DNA of 7,257 bases from Candidatus Eiseniibacteriota bacterium (GTDB lineage: Bacteria; Eisenbacteria; RBG-16-71-46): NCBI GenBank assembly GCA_005893185.1, contig VBOS01000103.1:1050-8306 (forward strand), in the 5' to 3' direction. Numbering within the stretch: the first letter of the stretch is position 1; each line of letters begins with the position of its first letter. This document shows positions 1-5,963 of the stretch, one piece after another. Made by a program: the position numbers and the translations under genes. Below the pieces are notes generated by a model. That model saw only the letters and a list, made by a program, of their open reading frames with translations. It was not told the origin of the DNA and did no database searches.

Positions 1-1
1 G

Positions 2-2389
2 CGAACGTACGGAGGCCGACGTTGCCTCGTGGCCCTGTTGTTGTGGGCGTGCGCGGCTCCCGGGTCTGCGCGAGCGGTGCTCGACAATCGTGACCGGGGG
101 CCCGCCCTCACGGCCGGCAACTTCTCGCTGCGCGTGACGAACGCCGGCATTCTCGGCAACGCGTTCTTCAACATCGGCCTGTCGAACGATCCCTCGTTCG
201 AGTTCCCGAAGGGCTCGGGAAACGAGGCGCTCAATTACGCGGCGTTGTGGGTGGGCGCCCTCGGCCCCGGGGACGAGCCTCTGGTCTCAGGCGGTCCGTT
301 GCTCGAATTCCGGCCGACCCTCGATCCCGATGATCACGTGTACCTCGCGGAGTCCGGCCGGCTCGGCGCCGAGCGCTTCTACGACGACGACGGGGACGGG
401 CGCTTCGACGAGGAAATCCTCAACGGCAAAGACGACGACGGCGACGGCGAGGTGGACGAGGACCTGGGGCTGTTCTCGCAGCAGCTCGCGGTCGCCGACT
501 ACACCGACGATCAGCCCGAGGCGATCCAATTCACCTATCCGAACGGTGAACTGCACCACCCCCTCGGCCTCTCGGTGCACCAGGAGGCCTACGCGTGGGG
601 CGTGAGCGGCTACGACGGGATCGCAGGGCTCAGCTTCACGATCACGAACCACGGGCGGCAGACGCTGCACCAGGTGCAGGTCGGACTCTACGCCGACCTC
701 GACTCCCGCGCCCGAGCCGATGCCGCGGGACACGTCAACGACCGCGTCGCCAGCTTCAGCTACTCACGAACCGTATTCGAAGGCACTTCCTACACCACGA
801 TCGGCGGCAACTGGGTCTACCCCGGTTGCCCCACGCCTCCGGAAGGCCGGCCCGAGCCGTGCTACAGCACGCTGGCGGATACGCTCACGGCGGTCGTGGA
901 CGGAAGGACGGGATCCGGGCTTCCGGTGGTGGCCGTGATGCCGCTGGGCCACACCACCGATCCGATGGCGCTGCTCGCGCCGGTCGAGGCGCAACGCGCG
1001 GCGCGGGCGCCGGGTAGGGTTTCCTTCCGCACCACCTTGTTCTCGAACGCCCGGGTGCCGTGGCACGGTGGTCCGCCTTTGAACGATGCCGAACGCTACG
1101 CCGCGCTCGCCGGCACGTTCCCCGGCGCCGACGGGCAGTTCGCCGAGGACTACGCCGTGCTGGTGTCGTGCGGACCGTTCGCCACCCTGGCGCCCGGGCA
1201 ATCGGTGAAGTTCGAGGCGGCGCTGATCGTGGCCGAGTCTCTCGACAGCCTGGCGGCCCAAGCCGCAAACGCGGCGGTGATGTACCACGGTCAGACGTTC
1301 AATCTGCTTCCGGACAGCGTGGGCCCCGGAACGACCGAATGGAACGTGGGGGAGACCGGTCTCAACGGACACGAGGCGTGCATCGAGCCGCCCCCCGGGG
1401 TGACCTTCGCGGCCGACCCGCATTGCGCCGACAAGTTCCCGCAGAACTGCCGCAACGAAGCATCCGTGACCTACACCCACGGCCATTGCATCTGGACCGA
1501 CGCAGACTGCGACATATGCACCGGACTCAACGGGTTCGAGACCGTCGAGCGCTGGCTCGAGCCGGGCTTTCTACCGCCGCAGCCGAACGATCGAACGGTG
1601 GCGCTCGACCATGGTGTGCGCATCGAATGGGACAACATGCCGGAAATCCTTCTGAATGCCGGCATCGCCCTCCGGCCCGGGCAGCGAGTCCAGCCGCGGC
1701 GCTTTCTCGGCTATCGCCTGTGGAAGATGGCCGACTGGCGAGACCGCCGGTCACTGGTTCCGGAGGCCAGGCGCTGGGCGCTGCTGGGAGCCTTTGGCCC
1801 GGACACCACGCTCGGGCAGAAGCCGCTGCCGTCCGTCACGGATTCGAGTCTGGACTACCTGCGCATCCTCTACGAACAGCCCTTGTATCCCGTGGGCCGC
1901 TACGCCGTGACCGACCCCCAAGTCCTCAACGGATTCGATTACATCTACGTCGTGACCAGCAGATACGAGGTGAGTGAGCGCGCTCCAAGTGGTGTCCTGC
2001 GAACCATCGTGCTGGAGAGCCCGCTCGATGCCGGCTTCGACCGGCGAGTCGTGCCGAGGGTCGAGGCGCGCCCCGGGGTGGACGGGGTGTGGGTCGTGCC
2101 CAATCCCTACCGGGGCTGGGCCGACTGGAATCGCCCGAGCACAGCGGGCGATCCCCTGACGCGTCACATCGATTTCCTCGGGCTGCCGAGGGAGATCAGC
2201 ACGGTGAAGATCTGGACGGTGGCGGGGGATTTCGTGGCGCAACTGGATCACGACGGGCGATCGGGGAACGGGCAGGCTTCGTGGGATCTGGTGACCCGCA
2301 ACGGGCAGGAGGCGGTGTCCGGGGTTTACCTCTTCACGGTGGACTCCGCGGCCGGCCACAAGGTCGGACGCTTCGTTGTGATCCGATGA
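2..2389 (+). CDS. Secreted multidomain protein with acidic repeats and C-terminal FlgD-like/sorting-type beta domain (5' end probably outside window)
   Basis: Probably an exported, surface-associated protein of unknown substrate. The first usable start in the window is GTG at 29 (786 aa), but the frame is open back to base 2 and adds Arg-Arg just before the hydrophobic stretch ending ARA|V. Without those residues the signal peptide has no positive n-region, so the true start is likely upstream; GGAGG at 11-15 is 13 nt from the GTG, rather far. Numbering from GTG-29: the FPKGSGNEALNY...ALWVGA segment (about 59-77) is typical of large secreted proteins of FCB/Eisenbacteria-like lineages; an acidic DDDGDG pair is at 119-145; six cysteines lie at 451, 466, 474, 487, 494 and 497; a fibronectin-III-like stretch begins near VRIEWDN (about 536). 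From about 688 to the end, WVVPNPYRGW ... SWDLVTRNGQ ... SGVYLFTVD matches the FlgD Ig-like/type IX sorting-like fold. Its stop overlaps the next start. Domain calls are by eye; function is not identified. Confidence 0.85.
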   Translation, partial: RTYGGRRCLVALLLWACAAPGSARAVLDNRDRGPALTAGNFSLRVTNAGILGNAFFNIGLSNDPSFEFPKGSGNEALNYAALWVGALGPGDEPLVSGGPLLEFRPTLDPDDHVYLAESGRLGAERFYDDDGDGRFDEEILNGKDDDGDGEVDEDLGLFSQQLAVADYTDDQPEAIQFTYPNGELHHPLGLSVHQEAYAWGVSGYDGIAGLSFTITNHGRQTLHQVQVGLYADLDSRARADAAGHVNDRVASFSYSRTVFEGTSYTTIGGNWVYPGCPTPPEGRPEPCYSTLADTLTAVVDGRTGSGLPVVAVMPLGHTTDPMALLAPVEAQRAARAPGRVSFRTTLFSNARVPWHGGPPLNDAERYAALAGTFPGADGQFAEDYAVLVSCGPFATLAPGQSVKFEAALIVAESLDSLAAQAANAAVMYHGQTFNLLPDSVGPGTTEWNVGETGLNGHEACIEPPPGVTFAADPHCADKFPQNCRNEASVTYTHGHCIWTDADCDICTGLNGFETVERWLEPGFLPPQPNDRTVALDHGVRIEWDNMPEILLNAGIALRPGQRVQPRRFLGYRLWKMADWRDRRSLVPEARRWALLGAFGPDTTLGQKPLPSVTDSSLDYLRILYEQPLYPVGRYAVTDPQVLNGFDYIYVVTSRYEVSERAPSGVLRTIVLESPLDAGFDRRVVPRVEARPGVDGVWVVPNPYRGWADWNRPSTAGDPLTRHIDFLGLPREISTVKIWTVAGDFVAQLDHDGRSGNGQASWDLVTRNGQEAVSGVYLFTVDSAAGHKVGRFVVIR
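383..460 (+). repeat. Two-copy Asp-rich DDDGDGxxDE repeat inside the first gene
   Basis: Two copies of D-D-D-G-D-G-x-x-D-E are encoded at 383-412 and 431-460, separated by the short linker EILNGK. The D-x-D-G-D-G spacing resembles calcium-binding loops of thrombospondin type 3 or dockerin/EF-hand-like repeats and is common in secreted proteins of this type. Calcium binding is inferred from the pattern only. Confidence 0.7.
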
Positions 2390-2391
2390 TG
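2386..2391 (+). other. Stop/start overlap (ATGATG) coupling gene 1 to the lipoprotein gene
   Basis: TGA at 2387-2389 ends the first protein. ATG at 2386 overlaps it and ATG at 2389 shares its last base. Only a weak purine stretch precedes it, so re-initiation by ribosomes finishing the first gene is the likely mode of translation and supports a shared transcript. Confidence 0.75.
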
Positions 2392-4596
2392 GTGGCGGCC
2401 AAGAGGAGCGGTCTCGGCTCCGTGGGCGCGGCGCTGCTGCTCGCGCTGGTGGGCTGTGGCCCCAAGGCAAAGCCGCCCCTCGCTCCGACGGGCAGCCCCT
2501 CGACGGAAATCGAGGCCGTCCACCCCGCGGCCCGCAGCACGGGCGTCTTCTACGACACGGAAATCTGGGTGCGCTTCACGGAGCCAATCGATCCCGCGTC
2601 GGTGAACGAGCGCACCATCTTCCTCAAGCTCGACACGGTGCGCATTCCAGTTGCACTCACGTACGACGCTCCGACCCGGACCCTGCGGCTGACCCCGCTT
2701 GCGCAGCTCGCGCTGCTGCGCACGTACACGGTCGAGATCACGAGCGGGGTCAAGGCCTCGGGCGGACACCCTCTGAGCCCGACCTTCTGGCAGTTCAGAA
2801 CCAACGGCCTGCGCCGGCTGAACCACCCGACTCCGGCGGAGGGGACGTTGGGAGAGTCGCCCTTTGCGCTTCTCACATGGGGTGCGGCGGAGCCCCCCTC
2901 GGCCGGGTCGATCGTCTACCGGGTCTACGAGGCCGCGGATTCCGCCGTGGTTGCGGCCCGCAGCTCGGACCCAATTTCCATCGGCCAGTTGCCGTACCTG
3001 ATGACGCGCAGCCCCTGGGGCCTCGGCGCGCGCGTGTTCTGGGCCGTGACCGCCGTCAACCAAACCTCGGACGAGCAGCTCGATGGCCCGGTGTGGTCCT
3101 TCGAGACCCTGCCGGCTGGAACCCCTGTGGACAGCCTCTTCGTCTCATGCACCGAATGGGGCTACTACGACCTCGTCGCCAAGATGAAGCACTGCTTCGG
3201 CGATTTCCTTTTCCTCGGGCCGCGCTACGTCGACGGCGTCCACTGGCCGCTGCCGGCGCTCAAGCTCGCCGGCGCGCGGGTCACGGTGGAAACCGCCGGC
3301 AGCAATCCGATCTCCGGTCGGCCGACCCTGTGGCCGGTGAAGGAGCCGTGGTTGTCGTGCACGTACGCCGTTGTGACACCGACGCCCGAGAACGCGAGCG
3401 TCGCCGACGGAGTTCGACTCCCCGGGGCCGGGTCGCAATATGCCCTGTTCGAGTCCAATCCTCTCACGGCCTGCCTGGAGGCGGGCGGACGATACGGCAC
3501 CTTCTACGGTTTCAGCCTCCGGGGATACGTGAACCTCGGCTATCTGACGCCGAATTACAGAGGGCACGGCCCACTGCTCACGCTCTACTACTACCGGACT
3601 GTCTCCCGGCGCGTTCGCGTCCACTCTGGCGTCATGCCCCGCCCGGTGGGAGGTCGAAGCTGCGCCGCGATGCTGACCGCGGCCGCTTGCCTGGGACTCT
3701 TCGCAGCAGCCTCCCCGGCCCGCGCGCAGCCGACCCGGCCGTGGACTCCGCCATCCTCCGATTCGCTGCTGGCTTGGGCGGCCGATGCGCGCGCGCACTT
3801 CCACACCAACACCGGCGACAGCACAGGGGGCGCGAACCTCAAGGCATACGACCTCGTGGGCCAGATCGCGCGCCACATGCTCCGCGCGCTCGGGCGGACC
3901 CACATGCTCCAGGCCCACGCGATCGAGCCCGCGATCGATTCGCTCGGGCTCGACACCGAGGTCGCGATCGATCCGGCCCAGCCTACATTTGCCCTCGTCA
4001 TGGTGCATAATCCGTTTCGGCCTCGGGCGGAATCCGTGGGGTGGCTCTTCTGGTACCGCCAGAACGATCTGCGTACGCAAGGAGTCTCGTTTCGGGGCGG
4101 GCACGAGCCGCGCATGAAGGTGTGGTACGAGGGGGCCGCGAGCGCTCCGTACGAATGGGCGATCCTGGATCGGACGCCGGGAAAGGGGGGCTACAACTTC
4201 ACGCTCTTGCGCATGAACGCGCAGGCGTACTTCTGGGACGCCGACCAGTACGAGGGCTACGGTCCTGATCTCAGCGACGCGATCGAAGCCGGGTTCATGG
4301 ACATCGACCACGACGGCCGGCCGGAGCTGCTGGCATGGGCGAGGGCCGAGCCGGAGTCGCTGTTCGAGACGTGTCGCGGTTGTCCGGGCATCCTCACCGA
4401 GCGCCTGTACACGCTCGCAGAGGGGGGCTACGAGCTCGACGACAGTCGGACGCTGCCGACCGCATATTCGACGTTCGTGCTCTTCATCCGGCTGCTGCGG
4501 ATCGCGCGATCGCCCTCGGCTGGGGCCAGGGCCGCGGGCGTGGGCTGTGGAAGGTCGAAAGTGTCCAGGCCGACCGCCCGTGGCCGAGCTGGTTGA
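2386..4596 (+). CDS. Lipoprotein with SbsA/Big_5-type Ig-like domain, read in frame into the downstream exported protein B
   Basis: The start is ATG-2386 (a second ATG is at 2389), overlapping the stop of the first gene as ATGA, so it is probably translationally coupled. The N-terminus has Lys-Arg, a hydrophobic run and a textbook lipobox L-V-G-C with Cys24: a predicted type II signal peptide and lipid-anchored protein. Residues about 42-139 (EAVHPA ... IWVRFTEPIDPASVN ... FWQFRT) fit the SbsA/Big_5 Ig-like fold. About 145-245 (LLTWGAA ... FWAVTAVN ... WSFETLP) looks fibronectin-III-like. About 246-408 is another beta-rich stretch with four cysteines, vaguely like DNRLRE-type sandwiches. A self-contained lipoprotein would end near residue 410 to 416 (about 3633), but no stop exists there. 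The frame continues through a second signal peptide (3634 on) and ends at 4596 after a frameshift. The single 736-aa product is therefore doubtful; only the first half is confidently this gene. Confidence 0.75.
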   Translation: MMVAAKRSGLGSVGAALLLALVGCGPKAKPPLAPTGSPSTEIEAVHPAARSTGVFYDTEIWVRFTEPIDPASVNERTIFLKLDTVRIPVALTYDAPTRTLRLTPLAQLALLRTYTVEITSGVKASGGHPLSPTFWQFRTNGLRRLNHPTPAEGTLGESPFALLTWGAAEPPSAGSIVYRVYEAADSAVVAARSSDPISIGQLPYLMTRSPWGLGARVFWAVTAVNQTSDEQLDGPVWSFETLPAGTPVDSLFVSCTEWGYYDLVAKMKHCFGDFLFLGPRYVDGVHWPLPALKLAGARVTVETAGSNPISGRPTLWPVKEPWLSCTYAVVTPTPENASVADGVRLPGAGSQYALFESNPLTACLEAGGRYGTFYGFSLRGYVNLGYLTPNYRGHGPLLTLYYYRTVSRRVRVHSGVMPRPVGGRSCAAMLTAAACLGLFAAASPARAQPTRPWTPPSSDSLLAWAADARAHFHTNTGDSTGGANLKAYDLVGQIARHMLRALGRTHMLQAHAIEPAIDSLGLDTEVAIDPAQPTFALVMVHNPFRPRAESVGWLFWYRQNDLRTQGVSFRGGHEPRMKVWYEGAASAPYEWAILDRTPGKGGYNFTLLRMNAQAYFWDADQYEGYGPDLSDAIEAGFMDIDHDGRPELLAWARAEPESLFETCRGCPGILTERLYTLAEGGYELDDSRTLPTAYSTFVLFIRLLRIARSPSAGARAAGVGCGRSKVSRPTARGRAG
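4486..4502 (+). other. Inferred frameshift site in gene B (one base missing)
   Basis: Before this point the conserved reading is ...AYSTFVLFIR; after it the conserved reading is AAADRAIALGW in the frame one base back. Adding one G to the CCGG at 4488-4491 joins them smoothly into a helix matching FEQAIAASDWDRA in gene C. No slippery heptamer is present, so programmed frameshifting is unlikely. The exact base is uncertain by a few positions. Confidence 0.7.
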
Positions 4597-4765
4597 TCGT
4601 CCGGTTCCGGCCGAAGAGGGAGCAGCTCTGGGTCGTCCACTTCACGCAGAAGGAAGGCCGATGGGTGATCAAGGACTGGTTGGAGGAGCCGAGCAGTGGA
4701 ACGACCCTTCCCGCGCCGAAGGCGGCAGCGGACACGATCCGCGTGACGCGGCCCGGATCCAGCCG

Positions 4766-4769
4766 GTGA
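4766..4769 (+). other. Stop/start overlap (GTGA) coupling gene B to gene C
   Basis: TGA at 4767-4769 ends B in its post-frameshift frame, and GTG at 4766 opens C. This tight overlap mirrors the ATGA junction upstream and is independent support that the true C-terminus of B lies in the shifted frame rather than at 4596. Confidence 0.7.
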
Positions 4770-5261
4770 GCGGCGCGCCGGGCAGGACGCCGAGCGCACG
4801 AGCCGGCGCCGCGCTCTCCATCGCGCTCCTCCTCGCCGCGCTGGCGGGTGGCGGCTGCGTGCGCAAACCGCAGTACCAGCCGCTGCAGGCGGACTCGACC
4901 GCCACCGTGCCGGTGGACTCCCTGGCGCTCCTGGTGCGCAGCGCGCAGGAGCTGTGGGACGCGGACGGACAGGGCGAAGCCGCTTCGAGCATGAGCGCCC
5001 GGCTCCTCCTCAACGACCTCGCGATACGCACGCGCATCGAGCCCACGCTGTCGTGGGAGGATCGCGCGCGCGCGCTGCTCGACTCGCTGGGCTTCGGCGG
5101 CGAGGTCGCGAGCGACCGCTGCGCGCTGGTCGTGAACTTCTTCTCGCGCTCCAACCCCGAGCAGGGCGCGTGGCCATGGCTCTTCTGGTGCGGCGAGAAC
5201 ACCATCCAGTCCGAGCCGCTCGAGGCGCGCGGCTACAAGCTCCTGACGCTCGCGGGTCGCG

Positions 5262-5350
5262 GGCTGTGGGGCGAGCCTCCCACCCCGTCCGGCCCGCCTT
5301 CGGTGGCTGTGGGGCGAGCCTCCCACCCCGTCCGGCCCGCCTTCGGTGGC
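5262..5350 (+). repeat. Perfect 43-bp direct tandem duplication inside gene C
   Basis: Bases 5262-5304 and 5305-5347 are identical. Identity extends 3 bases further (GGC at 5305-5307 and 5348-5350), a microhomology consistent with slippage or short-homology recombination. Because 43 = 3 x 14 + 1, the second copy shifts the frame. Each unit holds a small inverted repeat, GTGGG ... CCCAC (5266-5270 with 5279-5283, and 43 bases on), that could help polymerase slippage. Confidence 0.95.
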
Positions 5351-5924
5351 CGTGCTGTTCGGGCGCCGCCAGGCGGGCGGCCAGCAGCTCCTGCTCACGG
5401 CTTGGGACCTCGCAGGCGGCACCGCCCATCTCTCGCAGACGCTCGGGCCCGATTCGCTGGGCGGCGTAGGCCAGGGCCAGTTCGCCCCGATCGAGGACGG
5501 CTCGATCCAGCTTTCCACCAAGACCTACCGGTCGACGCCCGGCTTCACCGAGTGCGCGACCTGCCCGCACGTCTGGCAGAACCGCCGCTTCCTGTGGGAG
5601 CCCTACGGGTTCGAGCGCATCGCCGTCGATCCGGTGCGCTCGCCCTACGCAACATTCGTCCAGTTCGAGCAGGCGATCGCGGCGAGCGACTGGGACCGGG
5701 CGAAGAACTTCGTGATCGACCGGGAGTGGGTGGAGACCGCGCGGCGGATGGGCTGGAACCAGCCCGTCGGCGCGTGGCGCGTGGCCCCCGGGACCACAGA
5801 CGAGAACGCGGAGGAGATGGTGTTCTTCCGAGGGCCCCGCGAAGCCTATCGCGTCACGTTCGAGCAGCGCGCAGGCGACTGGCTGATCTCCGGCTTCCGC
5901 ACGACCACGCCGTCGGTCGAGTAG
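5346..5924 (+). CDS. Downstream reading frame of disrupted gene C (C-terminal 192 aa, NTF2-like tail)
   Basis: This is the part of gene C left intact after the 43-bp duplication. It could start at GTG-5346 or 5352, but both are internal valines of the repaired protein and no ribosome site precedes them, so independent expression is doubtful. It carries the CATCP cysteine pair and a final segment of about 95 residues (YATFVQFEQAIAASDWDRA ... MVFFRG ... YRVTFEQ ... DWLISGF). Its helix-then-strands order resembles NTF2/SnoaL or DUF4878-like domains; this is a pattern impression only. Confidence 0.55.
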   Translation: MAVLFGRRQAGGQQLLLTAWDLAGGTAHLSQTLGPDSLGGVGQGQFAPIEDGSIQLSTKTYRSTPGFTECATCPHVWQNRRFLWEPYGFERIAVDPVRSPYATFVQFEQAIAASDWDRAKNFVIDREWVETARRMGWNQPVGAWRVAPGTTDENAEEMVFFRGPREAYRVTFEQRAGDWLISGFRTTTPSVE

Positions 5925-5935
5925 GGGAAGCCGGA

Positions 5936-5955
5936 GCCCGGCCCTCCTACCGGGC
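5936..5955. terminator. Short inverted repeat between convergent genes, possible bidirectional terminator
   Basis: GCCCGG (5936-5941) and CCGGGC (5950-5955) form a perfect 6-bp stem with an 8-nt loop in the 39-bp gap between the stop of gene C (5924) and the stop of the minus-strand gene (5964). No T-tract follows on either strand, so this is not a canonical intrinsic terminator; position is the main support. Confidence 0.35.
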
Positions 5956-5963
5956 GCCGCAGA

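Larger units (their letters stand above)
3634..4769 (+). pseudogene. Exported protein B, unrecognised family, paralogue of the next gene; one-base frameshift near 4490
   Basis: Start chosen at ATG-3634, which gives an Arg-containing n-region, a hydrophobic core and a clean ARA|Q signal-peptidase site at residues 29-32; ATG-3670 is the alternative. No strong ribosome site is visible. Coding runs in one frame to about 4490 (residue 286). Homology to gene C then continues in the frame one base back (about 4491-4769), giving a 378-aa protein if one base is restored. The unshifted frame ends at 4596 with a low-complexity Arg/Gly/Ala tail. Landmarks: IDSLGL at 101, WLFW 137-140, a D-I-D-H-D-G-R-P-E-L acidic loop of FG-GAP/VCBS type at 223-232, CRGCP 247-251, AYSTFV 277-282, and GRWVIKDW near 342-349. 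The C-terminal third has the layout of an NTF2/SnoaL-like domain (helix, then strands ending W-x-I), which is tentative. No named family was recognised. Its shifted-frame stop overlaps the start of gene C, which favours the frameshift reading. Confidence 0.75.
4766..5924 (+). pseudogene. Lipoprotein C, paralogue of B; reading frame broken by a 43-bp tandem duplication
   Basis: The start is GTG-4766, overlapping the shifted-frame stop of gene B as GTGA. The N-terminus has several Arg, a hydrophobic core and AGGGC with Cys31, so a lipoprotein signal is likely although G-G-G-C is a weak lipobox. The gene reads in one frame to about 5304, then an exact 43-bp repeat (not a multiple of three) throws it out of frame. 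Removing one copy gives an uninterrupted 371-aa protein reading ...GPPSVAVLFGRRQAG... to the TAG at 5922-5924. Left as is, the first frame runs 451 codons to a TGA at 6119-6121, inside the antisense glycosyltransferase gene. Landmarks in the repaired protein: LDSLGF at 105, WLFW 138-141, CATCP 249-253, SPYATFV 278-284 and GDWLISGF 356-363, all collinear with B. The acidic loop of B is degenerate here (APIEDGSIQL). Family and function are not recognised; a secreted or lipid-anchored partner of B is the simplest reading. Confidence 0.75.

Noticed and set aside
1060..1977. 305-codon plus-strand frame inside the first gene
   Set aside because: Arg/Gly/Ala-rich low-complexity translation, no ribosome site, and fully overlapped by a frame with clear secreted-protein domains.
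2877..4010. 377-codon plus-strand frame across the lipoprotein/B junction
   Set aside because: Arg/Pro/Gly-rich with no recognisable motif; it is an off-frame shadow of the lipoprotein and B.
3145..4311. Long minus-strand open frame (388 codons) opposite the lipoprotein/B region
   Set aside because: It is rich in Arg, His and Val without domain or membrane pattern, and mirrors a plus-strand frame that has a lipobox, a signal peptide and paralogue similarity. Long antisense frames are expected at this GC content.
4486..4502. Programmed -1 ribosomal frameshift in gene B
   Set aside because: No X-XXY-YYZ slippery sequence and no clear downstream pseudoknot; a missing base explains the data more simply.
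5262..5350. CRISPR array or mobile-element end
   Set aside because: The two copies abut with no spacer, lie within coding sequence and have no flanking cas genes, terminal inverted repeats or transposase.
5510..5530. Heme-binding CxxCH motif in gene C (CATCPH), with a similar pair in B
   Set aside because: His is one residue too far (C-x-x-C-P-H) and B has no His there; a disulfide or structural CxxCP is more likely.
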